Below the pieces are notes generated by a model, which was not told the DNA's origin, searched no databases, and saw nothing but the letters and a program-made list of their open reading frames with translations. Made by a program: the position numbers and the translations under genes. 64,000 bases of DNA from Haloterrigena alkaliphila (GTDB taxonomy: Archaea; Halobacteriota; Halobacteria; Halobacteriales; Natrialbaceae): positions 1 to 64,000 of the forward strand of contig NZ_CP084319.1 in the NCBI RefSeq assembly GCF_017352155.2, written 5' to 3'. Numbering within the stretch: position 1 is the stretch's first letter; every line of letters starts with the position of its first letter. This document shows, piece after piece, positions 14,312-22,427 of the stretch.

Positions 14312-15841
14312 TCACTTCAGATTCTCTTTGACGATCTTTCCGGTCGGATTGCGCGGCAGTTCGTCCCGGAACTCGATCTCGCGAGGTTTCTTGAAGTCGG
14401 CGATGCGATCGCCGACGTACTCCGCAACCTCCTCGGCGGTCATCGACGCTCCGTCGCGGAGGACGATGGCCGCTTTCACCCGTTCAGTCCACTCCTCGTC
14501 GGGAACGCCCACGACGGCTGCTTCCGAAATGCGCTCGTGTTCGTGCAGGACTTCCTCAATCTCGGCGGGGTGGATGTTCTCGCCACCGGAGATGATCATA
14601 TCGTCGTATCGACCGACGAAATAGAGGAATCCGTCTTCGTCTCGACGAACGAGGTCCGAGGACACGAAGTACCCGTCGTCGTCGAACACTTCCTCGGTCT
14701 TTTCCGGCATCCCGAGGTACTTCTCGAAGACGGTCGGCCCTCGATACGCGATTCGGCCGATCTCGCCGGGTTCGACTTCCTCACCGTTATCGCCGACGAT
14801 TTTGACGGCAACGTTGACGATCGGTTTGCCGATGCTATCCGGTTTTTCGAGGGCATTTTCCGGATCAAGCAGGCAGGTGACCGGTGACGTTTCAGTCTGT
14901 CCGAACACCTCGTAGAGGTTCGCGTCGAACGACTCGATGAGCTCCGCTTTGAGTTCCTCACCGGACGGGGCGGCGCCGGTCATGTAGTGCTCGAACGAGT
15001 CGATGTCGTAGTCCTCGAAGCCGTCCACGTTGAGAAGCGCACGACTCATCATCGGAACGAAAAAGGACCCGGTAATCTCCTCGGCATCGATGACCTCCAT
15101 CACGCGAACCGGATCGAAATCGTTTATCAGATACGTCGTCGAACCGCAGTAGAAGGTGTTGTTGAACAGCGCGAACGCGGCGATATGAAACAGCGGTGTG
15201 ACGACGAGGAATCGGTCCTTGTTCTCATCGAACTGACAGCTATACACCGTGTTTACGGAATTCTGGATGATGTTATCGTGGGTGAGGACGCAGCCTTTTG
15301 GCTTCCCAGTCGTTCCGCTCGTGTACATGAGGGCGGCGGCGTCGAGGCGATTTGGAACCACATCGATTCGATCGGTGGAAACACCATTACGAGCATCGTG
15401 GAATCCCTCGGCGAAGTCGGGGACGTCTGCGCCGAGGTAGAGGTAGTCGTCGATCTCCGTTTCGTCTTGCGCCGCGATGGACGAGATCGTTTCTCTCGCG
15501 TCGCTATCGAAGAGACAGAACGATGCGTTGCTGTCTCGGAGAACGTATCCCACTTCGTCGTCTTTGAACCGATGATTGATCGGTACCGGCAGAGCGCCGA
15601 GCTTCATCGCTGCGTAGTACGACTGAATCGTCTCCGGATGGTTTTGCATGTAGACCCCAACTCGATCACCTTCCGAGACGCCGCGGTCGGCAAGCACTTG
15701 AGCGATCTGATTCACCTGTTCGTCGAATTCGCGGAACGTGATCCGTTCTCGAGCCCCGTCGACGAGCGAAACGAGGCAGTCATCGCTCGGATACTTGCGC
15801 GCATTCGTCTCAGCGAGATCACCGAGAGTCAACCCTTCCAT
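14312..15841 (-). CDS. Acyl-CoA ligase (long/medium-chain type, paralogue of 51096)
   Basis: A 509-aa ANL-family ligase with a canonical phosphate loop MYTSGTTGKPKGCVLTHDN (about residues 172-190), VFGQTETSP (A5), YFVSSDLVRRDEDGFLYF (A7), GRYDDMIISGGENIHP (A8 hinge) and the terminal NPTGKIVKENLK with catalytic lysine. It aligns over its full length with the ligase at 51096 (shared GALPVPINHRFK, VPMMSRA, HYMTGAAPSGE-like blocks), so they are paralogues. It probably activates fatty or aryl-aliphatic acids. ATG 15841 lies 24-35 nt from a TATA box; a shared 23-bp element lies about 100 bp upstream. Confidence 0.9.
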   Translation of the reverse strand: MEGLTLGDLAETNARKYPSDDCLVSLVDGARERITFREFDEQVNQIAQVLADRGVSEGDRVGVYMQNHPETIQSYYAAMKLGALPVPINHRFKDDEVGYVLRDSNASFCLFDSDARETISSIAAQDETEIDDYLYLGADVPDFAEGFHDARNGVSTDRIDVVPNRLDAAALMYTSGTTGKPKGCVLTHDNIIQNSVNTVYSCQFDENKDRFLVVTPLFHIAAFALFNNTFYCGSTTYLINDFDPVRVMEVIDAEEITGSFFVPMMSRALLNVDGFEDYDIDSFEHYMTGAAPSGEELKAELIESFDANLYEVFGQTETSPVTCLLDPENALEKPDSIGKPIVNVAVKIVGDNGEEVEPGEIGRIAYRGPTVFEKYLGMPEKTEEVFDDDGYFVSSDLVRRDEDGFLYFVGRYDDMIISGGENIHPAEIEEVLHEHERISEAAVVGVPDEEWTERVKAAIVLRDGASMTAEEVAEYVGDRIADFKKPREIEFRDELPRNPTGKIVKENLK

Positions 15842-15863
15842 GCGTATTGCTCACGTGAGTCGC

Positions 15864-15876
15864 GTTATAGTATTTT
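15864..15876 (-). promoter_or_regulatory. TATA box of the acyl-CoA ligase at 15841
   Basis: Read on the minus strand, AAATACTATAAC lies 23-35 nt before the ATG, as expected for a leaderless transcript. Confidence 0.5.
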
Positions 15877-15899
15877 TCACGGCCGATAGTTGCTGTACA

Positions 15900-15922
15900 A
15901 TTCCAATTACGCCATTTGGAAT
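15900..15922. promoter_or_regulatory. Inverted repeat ATTCCAA-N9-TTGGAAT
   Basis: Perfect 7-bp arms lie at 15900-15906 and 15916-15922, about 60-80 bp upstream of the ligase start on the minus strand and 19 bp before the 23-bp shared element. This suggests an operator for the ligase promoter. Confidence 0.35.
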
Positions 15923-15940
15923 CAAAACGACACATCAGCA

Positions 15941-15963
15941 AATAACGGACTAAGGGTGTTATC
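15941..15963. repeat. 23-bp element shared with 30223-30245 (copy 1)
   Basis: It begins AATAACGGAC and ends GGGTGTTATC, with ATAAC/GTTAT outer arms. The second copy differs at one base. Both lie in gaps upstream of beta-oxidation genes (ligase at 15841, thiolase at 30479). Operator and mobile-element end are both possible. The rest of the gap 15964-16119 shows nothing. Confidence 0.5.
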
Positions 15964-16119
15964 ATTTGGGCGGCGACGCTGCGGAATATGTGAAATCAAA
16001 CCCGTGTGGTGCGTGATACAAGTTACCACGGGGCGATAACGTCGGCGCTGACGGCAGCGAACGGTTTCGTAACGGAAACAATCGATCGGATCGCTCGGAA
16101 CCGAGAGCCAAGGGGGCCG

Positions 16120-16365
16120 TCAGCGAAAATCCGGAGATGTCGGCGACTCTTCCCCGACCGTAATTCGATAGTAGTCGGTGAACTTGACGTGGTCGTACTC
16201 CTCGAACACGGCAGCGAGTCGTTCAGAAGCGGTAACGTTCGACGCGTCGGCTTTGACCAGTCGAGGCAGGTGGTTTTTCGCACGCTCGGGGAGTTCGTCG
16301 TAATGGTGTATCCTCGCGTCCGCCGGAACCCGATCTACCTGCGAGACGGTGATTCGCTCTGTCAT
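16120..16365 (-). CDS. Small conserved-looking hypothetical protein
   Basis: An 81-aa acidic protein beginning MTERITVSQVDRVPADARIH, then HYDELPERAKNHLPRLV and a C-terminal part FEEYDHVKFTDYYRITV. It looks like a compact alpha/beta haloarchaeal protein and not a shadow frame: a TATA-like box sits 36-43 nt upstream, third positions are GC-rich, and no convincing gene lies opposite. I recall similar HHYDELPE-type small proteins in haloarchaea but cannot name a function. It stands alone between two minus-strand metabolic genes. Confidence 0.65.
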   Translation of the reverse strand: MTERITVSQVDRVPADARIHHYDELPERAKNHLPRLVKADASNVTASERLAAVFEEYDHVKFTDYYRITVGEESPTSPDFR

Positions 16366-16400
16366 GGTACTCGATTACACACTGTGTGCTCAGAGCGTTT

Positions 16401-16408
16401 GTATATTT
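16401..16408 (-). promoter_or_regulatory. TATA box of the 81-aa gene
   Basis: Read on the minus strand, AAATATAC lies 36-43 nt before the ATG at 16365, implying a leader of about 10-15 nt. Confidence 0.45.
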
Positions 16409-16459
16409 CCTCGGCGGAAAAACGCGTTCGAGCTCTCGAGCCTGTCGGCCGACTCCGTC

Positions 16460-17260
16460 TCAGTGACCCTCGAACTCCGGTTCGCGCTTCTCTACGAACG
16501 CCGCGACACCCTCGGAATGGTCGTCAGTGTCCGCCCCCCTCGCGATCGCGTCCGTCTCCGCGGCGAGTTGCTCCTCGAGCGATCGATCGAAACTCCGCGT
16601 GAGGAGTTGCTTCGCGGCTCCGTAGGCCTGCGTCGGCCCGGACGCTAATTCACGAGTCAGTTCGTCGAGTCGTTCATCAAATTCGCCGTCGCGAACCGAT
16701 TCGGTCGCAAGTCCCCACTCGACGGCCTCGTCCGCCGAGATCGGTCTGTCGAGCAGGGCGATGTCCTTTGCCTTTCGGAGGCCGACGAGCCGCGGAAGGT
16801 GGAACGTCGCGCCGCCGTCGCCCGGCAGTCCGATGCGCGGATACCCGTATTCGAACCGGGCCTCGTCGCTGATGAGAACGAGATCGCCAAGCAGTGCGAT
16901 CCCGAGACCGGCGCCGGTCGCGACGCCGTTGACGCCGGTGATTAGTGGGACGTTCGCCTGGTGGAACTGGATGATCGCGTCGTGGAGGATCGACGCTTGA
17001 CGTCGGACCGACTCCGATCCGTGGCCCTCCTCGTGAAAGCTCTCAACATCGGCGCCGGCACAGAACACGCCGTCCGACCCCGTCATAACGGCACATCGAA
17101 CGTCGTCGTCGGCGTTGAGAAACGCCGCTAATTCGAGCAGTTCGTCGCCCATCGTCACGTTGAGCGAGTTGAATTTCGTCGTGCTATCGATCGTGATGGA
17201 GACGATGCCGTCGTCTCGTTCGAGGACGAAGTTTTCACACTCCGGTAGCGCTCGTGCCAT
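16460..17260 (-). CDS. Crotonase-fold enoyl-CoA isomerase/hydratase, PaaG-like
   Basis: A 266-aa crotonase. The oxyanion-hole segment is FCAGADVESF. The first catalytic Glu of hydratases is replaced: the helix reads VATGAGLGIALLGD, with Gly where CELA-type hydratases have Glu. The second region reads PRIGLPGDGGATFHLPRLVG, whose Asp matches the general base of PaaG/enoyl-CoA isomerases. So a double-bond or ring isomerase is more likely than a hydratase. The start MARALPECEN (ATG 17260) gives the normal length; a long in-frame extension to 17428 is rejected. It is divergent from the broken SDR at 17464. Confidence 0.88.
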   Translation of the reverse strand: MARALPECENFVLERDDGIVSITIDSTTKFNSLNVTMGDELLELAAFLNADDDVRCAVMTGSDGVFCAGADVESFHEEGHGSESVRRQASILHDAIIQFHQANVPLITGVNGVATGAGLGIALLGDLVLISDEARFEYGYPRIGLPGDGGATFHLPRLVGLRKAKDIALLDRPISADEAVEWGLATESVRDGEFDERLDELTRELASGPTQAYGAAKQLLTRSFDRSLEEQLAAETDAIARGADTDDHSEGVAAFVEKREPEFEGH

Positions 17261-17424
17261 GATACCATGCATACAGTCCAACGGTATAATTCTCCTGTTC
17301 GGTACCAGCAGCCGAACCGGTGAGCGCGACGGTTGCCCCATCGAAGACGGACTCGAGACGACCGTCACGAGGGTCGTCAGGCTTGCATCAGTCACGCGAT
17401 TGTGAATGTCCTCTTTCCCGAATA

Positions 17425-17444
17425 CCAACCATTATTGTGGTTGG
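17425..17444. promoter_or_regulatory. Perfect 7-6-7 inverted repeat upstream of the SDR
   Basis: CCAACCA-TTATTG-TGGTTGG lies in the divergent region between the PaaG-like gene (start 17260) and the SDR (start 17464), 20-39 nt before the SDR ATG. Size, symmetry and position over the promoter are those of a dimeric repressor's operator. Confidence 0.5.
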
Positions 17445-17463
17445 CAAATACACACATATTGCA

Positions 17464-18249
17464 ATGGATCTAGGTATCAGTGACAGGACCGCCGTCGTTA
17501 CCGGCGGCGCCGGACGGATCGGAAGCGAAGACTGCCGAACGCTCGCGAACGAGGGTGCCGATGTCGTCGTCCTCGACGTCGATGAGGACGGCGCATCCAG
17601 CGTCGCCAACGAGATCAACGAGACGGGCAACGGTGGGGACGCGATGGCTATACGGTGTGACCTGACGGATCGAGCAGACGTGCGGGAGTCGATGGAGACT
17701 GTCCGAGACGAGTTCGGCGGGATAGACATTCTCGTCAACAACGCCGCAATGGTCGACGCGCGCTCGCGTATCGATGACTACGACGACGGGACCTGGGACC
17801 GAGACGTCGAGATCAACCTCACCGGGACGTACAATATCAGCAAAGAGGTGTTCCCGCGGATGTGCGAACGCGGTTGGGGTCGCGTCATCAATATGTCGTC
17901 GATGGCGGGCTGGTACGGCGGGTTCGGCCAACTCTCGTACTCGGCGACGAAAGCGGCGATGATCGGGGTCGGACGAACGATGGCCCTCGAGGGCGCTCAG
18001 TCCGGCGTCACGTCGAACGTCATCGCCCCGAACATCGTCGTCGATCAGTAGTCGGAGATGACGCCCGACGAACTCCGCGAGAACGTCGACGAGTACTACG
18101 CGCGGATCGCCGAAGCGACGCCGATGCGACACCTCGGCAGCGAGGAGGACGTCGCGAACATGGTCGCATATCTCAGCTCAGAGCAGGCCGGATACGTAAC
18201 CGGACAGATCGTTGGTGTGACCGGCGGTATCGACCTCTTCTCGTTCTGA
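17464..18249 (+). pseudogene. SDR-family dehydrogenase interrupted by an in-frame TAG
   Basis: Read through, this is a full-length 261-codon short-chain dehydrogenase, probably acting on a hydroxyacyl or cyclic alcohol. It has the TGxxxGxG cofactor loop (VTGGAGRIG), NNAA (LVNNAAMV), catalytic Ser (INMSSMAGW) and YxxxK (YSATK). The frame is stopped by TAG at 18049-18051, right after IAPNIVVDQ, then continues without shift (SEMTPDELRENV) to the normal C-terminus (GYVTGQIVGVTGGIDLF). Only the substrate lid and last strand lie beyond the stop. Several other genes here end in TAG, so the codon is a normal stop and a nonsense mutation or sequencing error is the simplest reading. The ATG at 18058 could in principle restart a 63-aa fragment. 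Confidence 0.85.
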
Positions 18250-18396
18250 GACCGTCTCTTCCATCTTCCGTGATCGCGGGTGTCGGCCGGGCGGGAACGC
18301 GGTCTGGGTAAGCCGTCTCGAGTCGGGCGTAGACGGGAGACCGCATTGGTCGGTCTCTGGGGAATACTTATCACACCTCGTCGGGATGAATTGGCC

Positions 18397-19272
18397 ATGG
18401 GCTGGGAAACGCTAGAGGTTACCGAGCACGGTGAAGGTATCGTAGAGATCGCTCTGGACCGTCCCGAGTCGCGAAACGCACAGAACTTCGAACTCATCGA
18501 GGAACTGGACGACGCGACCCAGGAGTACGATGGGGACGACGAAACCCGAGTCATCGTCTTATCCGGGAACGGCCCCGACTTCTCGACGGGACACGAACTG
18601 GCCGGGGACGACCTCGAGTATCTGGAGGAAGAGGACGCAATTCCGGAGATTCCCGACGGTAATGTTACCGAGTTTATCGCCGACGGGCAGATCCCCCACG
18701 AGGAAGAGATGTACTTCGAGAAGTGTATCAATATAAAGGAGTTGTCGGTCCCAACCATCGCGCAGATACACGGCTACTGCGGGGGTGCCGGCCTGATGCT
18801 AATGACCGCCTGCGACCTCGCGGTCGCCAGCGAGGACGCCGTGTTCCAGAACCCTGTGATGCGGTTCTGCGGTTGCGGCGTTGAGTTGTTGTTAGAGCCG
18901 TGGGAGATGGGATTCAGGCGAGGAAAGGAATTCCTCTGGACGGGCGAGGAGATATCCAGCGACGAAGCGGTGGACCTCGGGATGGTGAACAGGGCCGTTC
19001 CGGGAGAACAGTTAGCGGACGAGACGATGACGTTGGCAACAAAGATCGCCCGCATGCCGCCGTTCACCCTCCAGCTGTCCAAGCGGTCGTTCAACTTCAT
19101 GGAGAGCCAGATGGGACTGCGAGACGCCTGGAAGTACCACTTCATGGTCCACCAGATCGCCCATCTCAGCCGTGAGTGGACCGAGTGGCACGAGGAGATG
19201 AACGAGGTTCTCGCCGAGGAAGGGTTCGGTGAGTGGATCCGACAGCGGGATGCCCCCTTCGATATCGACTGA
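18397..19272 (+). CDS. Crotonase-fold protein lacking both hydratase glutamates
   Basis: A 291-aa crotonase with a longer middle insert (EDAIPEIPDGNVTEFI) and C-terminal tail (HFMVHQIAHLSREWTEWHEEM) than standard hydratases, a form often seen in actinobacterial side-chain or ring degradation (recollection). The oxyanion hole is recognisable (STGHELAGDDL). The Glu helix reads GGAGLMLMTACD (Met for Glu) and the second site FQNPVMRFCGCG lacks Glu as well, so simple hydration is unlikely; isomerase, hydrolase or retro-Claisen activity are options. ATG 18397 is chosen because an upstream extension has no crotonase similarity. It follows the broken SDR in the same direction and may be its former operon partner. 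Confidence 0.85.
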   Translation: MGWETLEVTEHGEGIVEIALDRPESRNAQNFELIEELDDATQEYDGDDETRVIVLSGNGPDFSTGHELAGDDLEYLEEEDAIPEIPDGNVTEFIADGQIPHEEEMYFEKCINIKELSVPTIAQIHGYCGGAGLMLMTACDLAVASEDAVFQNPVMRFCGCGVELLLEPWEMGFRRGKEFLWTGEEISSDEAVDLGMVNRAVPGEQLADETMTLATKIARMPPFTLQLSKRSFNFMESQMGLRDAWKYHFMVHQIAHLSREWTEWHEEMNEVLAEEGFGEWIRQRDAPFDID

Positions 19273-19343
19273 CAATCGACTGAGGCTAGGTGGTAGTACC
19301 GTTCGAAGAACCGTCACCGTCGGCCGTCACTCAAGCGGCACTC

Positions 19344-20153
19344 CTATCGGCCTTCGAACTCCGGTTCGCGCCCCTCGAGGCGCGCCGTGAATCCCTCCGT
19401 GTAGTCGTGGGTCCCGTCGAGTTGCGCGCCGAGGGATCGCTCGTAGGCCAGTCCTTCGTCGAGCGGCATCTCGAGGGCAGCGTTGAGCGCTGTTCGCGCA
19501 CGTTCCATCCCCAGCGGTGCGTTCTCGGCGAGGTTATCGGCTAACTCGCGAGCACGATCGTCGACCGCGTCCGCCTCGCAGACATCGTTGACGAGACCGA
19601 TCCGCTCGGCCTCGACGGGATCGATAAACTCCCCGCTCAGGACGAGCTCTTTGGCCTTCGCTAGACCGATCATGCGGGGTAGCCGCTGGGTCGCGCCGCC
19701 GTGGGGGAAGGTGCCGAGCTGGACCTCGATGACGCCGTAGTTCGCGTCCTCGGAAATAATTCGAAAGTCCGCTGGGAGCGACAGCTCGAACGCACCGGCG
19801 GGCGCGGCGCGCTTAATACCGACGACGGTCGGAACGCGCGCAGTATCGATGGCCTCGACGACCTCCCCGAGGAGGTTGCCAGCGCGCGTACCGCTGGTAC
19901 CCTCTCCGTGTCCGGCCTGTTCGCCACGATCTCGCATCATCTCGAGATCCATCCCCGCACAGAAAACGGGACCCTTTCCGAGCAACGCGATTGCGCGGAC
20001 GCTCTCCTTTGCATCGACGTCCTCGAACGCGCGCTTCAGATCAGAAAGGACGTCCTCGTTCATCGCGTTTCGCTTGTCCGGACGGTTCAGGACGATATCG
20101 GCGCGGTGACCGTCAACATCCACGAGCACGTGACCAGTGCCAACTTCTCTCAT
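19344..20153 (-). CDS. Enoyl-CoA hydratase
   Basis: A 269-aa crotonase: N-terminal NRPDKRNAMN, oxyanion hole FCAGMDLEMM, first Glu in AGAFELSLPAD, second Glu in VIEVQLGTFPHGGATQRLPRM. Both acid-base glutamates of classical hydratases are present, although the usual triple-Gly is AGA. The C-terminal helix YTEGFTARLEGREPEFEGR is the standard ending. It would hydrate trans-2-enoyl-CoA to 3-hydroxyacyl-CoA. It is 79 nt downstream of the CaiB-type gene on the same strand, with 21479 further up, so the three may be co-transcribed. Confidence 0.88.
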   Translation of the reverse strand: MREVGTGHVLVDVDGHRADIVLNRPDKRNAMNEDVLSDLKRAFEDVDAKESVRAIALLGKGPVFCAGMDLEMMRDRGEQAGHGEGTSGTRAGNLLGEVVEAIDTARVPTVVGIKRAAPAGAFELSLPADFRIISEDANYGVIEVQLGTFPHGGATQRLPRMIGLAKAKELVLSGEFIDPVEAERIGLVNDVCEADAVDDRARELADNLAENAPLGMERARTALNAALEMPLDEGLAYERSLGAQLDGTHDYTEGFTARLEGREPEFEGR

Positions 20154-20232
20154 ACCAAGGTGTCAATGAGATCGCCCTTAATTGTATTGCCCAGCTCTGA
20201 CTGATCGATTCGCGACCGGCGGAGCTCAGCAC

Positions 20233-21408
20233 TCACTTCGCGGCGCCGGATTCGCGGAGCGACTCGATTTCATCGTCGGTGTATCCGACAGCCGCGAGAT
20301 AGTCGGCGGTGTGTTCTCCCTGACCCGGGACCCGTTCGTCGGTCGTCTCCGGCGGTTCGCTCGAATGCGCGGGGAATCCGATCCGCGGCGGCCCGTTGTC
20401 GGGCCGCTCGACGAGGTCCCGGGCCGTTATCTGTGGGTGATCGACCGCTTCCGCCGGGCTGTAGACCCCGGCGACCGCCGCGTCGACGCCGTCGAACATC
20501 TCCTCCCACTCGTCTCGCGTCCGCGTCTGGAACAGTTCCTCGAGCTCTGCGGTGACGTCCTCGAGCGCGCTGGGATCGGTGTCGCCGTGTGCATCAATGA
20601 GGTGTTCCATGTCGACGGTTTCGCAGAAGGTCCGCCAGAACTTCGGCTCGAGAGCTGCGACGGTCACCCACTGCTCGTCGGCCGTCTCGTAGCTATCGTA
20701 CCACGGCAGCCCGCCGGTGAGCGCGGTCTGTCCCGGACGCGGCTCGGCGGGATCCCCCGTCAGCGCCTGGTAGGCGACCGACTGAGAGAACGAGGCGATC
20801 ACGTCGGTCATTGCGATGTCGATGTACTCGCCGCCGGTATTCCCCAGTTCACGCGAGAGAAGCGCTTCGGTGACGGCGAACGCGGTGAACAGTCCGCCGG
20901 CCATGTCCCCGATCGGATACCCCGGCATCTGTGGTTTGGTCGTCGGCGATTCGCGAGTCATATCGAGCAATCCACCCAGAGCGACGTAGTTGAGGTCGTG
21001 GCCCGCGCGATCCGACCACGGACCCTCTTGACCGTACCCCGTGAGCGAGCAGTAGACGAGGTCGTCGTTGTGCTCTCTAAGCGTCTCGTAATCGATCCCG
21101 AGGCGGTCGACGACACCGGGTCGGAACCCCTCGATGACGACGTCGGCCGTCTCGACGAGCCGGTAGAACGCGTCCGTCCCGTCGTCGGTTTTGAGGTTGA
21201 GCGAGACGCTTCGCTTGCCCCTGTTTACCATCTCGAAGAGCGCACCGACGTCGCGGTCGGAGCGGGGCTCCTCGTGTCGAGCGTAATCACCTGCGCCGGT
21301 GTCTTCTACCTTCACTACGTCGGCACCCGAGTCGGCGAGTAACTGCGTCGCGTACGGTCCAGGGAGCAATCGAGTGAGGTCGAGTACGCTGATGCCATCG
21401 AGTCGCAT
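20233..21408 (-). CDS. CaiB/BaiF family III CoA-transferase, alpha-methylacyl-CoA racemase-like
   Basis: A 391-aa member of the CaiB/BaiF fold. It has the N-terminal LDLTRLLPGPYATQLLADSGADVVKVED and the block GYGQEGPWSDRAGHDLNYVALGGLLDM. The His in AGHDLNY, the Asp in YIDIAMTDV and the Glu in ALEPKFW match the catalytic His/Asp/Glu set of alpha-methylacyl-CoA racemase, and the length suits that branch (about 360-390 aa). It would interconvert 2R/2S-methylacyl-CoA so that acyl-CoA dehydrogenase can act. That points to methyl-branched or isoprenoid-type acids as substrates (inference). A CoA-transferase activity cannot be excluded. Confidence 0.85.
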   Translation of the reverse strand: MRLDGISVLDLTRLLPGPYATQLLADSGADVVKVEDTGAGDYARHEEPRSDRDVGALFEMVNRGKRSVSLNLKTDDGTDAFYRLVETADVVIEGFRPGVVDRLGIDYETLREHNDDLVYCSLTGYGQEGPWSDRAGHDLNYVALGGLLDMTRESPTTKPQMPGYPIGDMAGGLFTAFAVTEALLSRELGNTGGEYIDIAMTDVIASFSQSVAYQALTGDPAEPRPGQTALTGGLPWYDSYETADEQWVTVAALEPKFWRTFCETVDMEHLIDAHGDTDPSALEDVTAELEELFQTRTRDEWEEMFDGVDAAVAGVYSPAEAVDHPQITARDLVERPDNGPPRIGFPAHSSEPPETTDERVPGQGEHTADYLAAVGYTDDEIESLRESGAAK

Positions 21409-21478
21409 ATCTCTTCGTCGCTATCCTGCGCCTTCAAAATATCGCTCGATCGACTACTTCGGCATCGAGCGTGGAGCG

Positions 21479-22270
21479 CTACCGACCCGAGAACTCCGGT
21501 TCGTAATCGTCTTCGGCGAACGCCCTCGCTCCTTCTTCGTGATCTTCCGTGTCTAGCAACGGTTCGAACAGACGCCGGTCGTACTGTCGTCCCTCTCGTA
21601 GGCCGGTCTGCGTGGCGACGTTCGCGGACTCCTTGATTGCCTGGATCGCGAGCGGTGGTTTCGACGCGATCGTTTCCGCGAAGCGTTGGGTCGCCTCGTC
21701 GAGGTCGTCGGGGACCCGATTGACGATTCCCAGGTTACGCGCGCGGTCGGCACCGATGTGCTCGCCGGTCATTGCAATTTCTTTCGCTGCGGCCGGGTTG
21801 GCGAGTCGACTGATGAATTGGACCCCGCCCGCGCCGGGAATGATCCCAAGATCGACTTCGGGAAGGCCGAACCGAGCGTCCTCGGCTGCGAACCGGAAGT
21901 CGCAGGCCATCGCCGTCTCGAGGCCGCCGCCGAGACAGTAGCCACGGATCTTTGCGATGACCGGTACCGGGAAATCCATAATGAATTCGTAGTGTTCGGG
22001 GTCAGAACTGGCGCCGGGTTCCGTCTCGCTGAACTCGGTGATGTCGGCGCCGGCACAGAAGTTCCCCTCCGCACCCTCGACGATGACCGCTCTCAGTGCG
22101 ATCCCGTTTCGGTCGTCGTTTTCGGCCTCGAGCAGCCGGAGTCCGTCGATGATGTCCGTCTGGAGTTGGCCGCTGAGAGCGTTGAGCGAATCGGGCCGAT
22201 TCAACGTGAGGCGGCCGATACCGGTCTCTTCGTCGAACTCGACTCTCGTCGTGTCGAACGTCTCTTGCAT
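21479..22270 (-). CDS. Enoyl-CoA hydratase (both catalytic Glu present)
   Basis: A 263-aa canonical crotonase: NRPDSLNALS, oxyanion hole FCAGADITEF, first Glu in CLGGGLETAMACD, second in FGLPEVDLGIIPGAGGVQF, ending EPEFSGR. This is the most standard hydratase of the five crotonases here. ATG 22270 (MQETFDTT) is preferred over an upstream ATG at 22285 because it gives family length. It heads a minus-strand group (21479, 20233, 19344). It is divergent from the acyl-CoA dehydrogenase at 22428, so the two first steps of beta-oxidation share one promoter region. Confidence 0.9.
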   Translation of the reverse strand: MQETFDTTRVEFDEETGIGRLTLNRPDSLNALSGQLQTDIIDGLRLLEAENDDRNGIALRAVIVEGAEGNFCAGADITEFSETEPGASSDPEHYEFIMDFPVPVIAKIRGYCLGGGLETAMACDFRFAAEDARFGLPEVDLGIIPGAGGVQFISRLANPAAAKEIAMTGEHIGADRARNLGIVNRVPDDLDEATQRFAETIASKPPLAIQAIKESANVATQTGLREGRQYDRRLFEPLLDTEDHEEGARAFAEDDYEPEFSGR

Positions 22271-22392
22271 ACATGTGCCCGTCAATGGGCGAACAAATAG
22301 GTTTTCCGACGGTCGCGCGAGGAACCGTTCGATCGCTGGCGACCGCTCTACCGCCGACGGATCGTGACAGAATCCTCATACCAATGACGGGA

Positions 22393-22400
22393 TTTATATG
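22393..22400 (+). promoter_or_regulatory. TATA box of acyl-CoA dehydrogenase 22428
   Basis: TTTATATG lies 28-35 nt before ATG 22428, which predicts a leaderless message and supports that ATG over one at 22398. Confidence 0.55.
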
Positions 22401-22427
22401 TATATTCGGATAATGGTCTGTGTACGC

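Noticed and set aside
16006-16602. 198-codon plus-strand frame
   Set aside because: It covers the 81-aa minus-strand gene and the end of the PaaG-like gene in antisense; Arg-rich without motifs.
18049-18051. TAG as pyrrolysine or recoded codon in the SDR
   Set aside because: Other genes here end in TAG (for example 2905 and livM at 61075-61077), no pyrrolysine genes are visible, and haloarchaea are not known to use it. A nonsense mutation or sequencing error is simpler.
20182-21342. 386-codon plus-strand open frame opposite the CaiB-type gene
   Set aside because: It is the antisense shadow of a gene with clear family motifs; the Arg/Val/Asp-rich translation has no domain. Long antisense frames are common at this GC.
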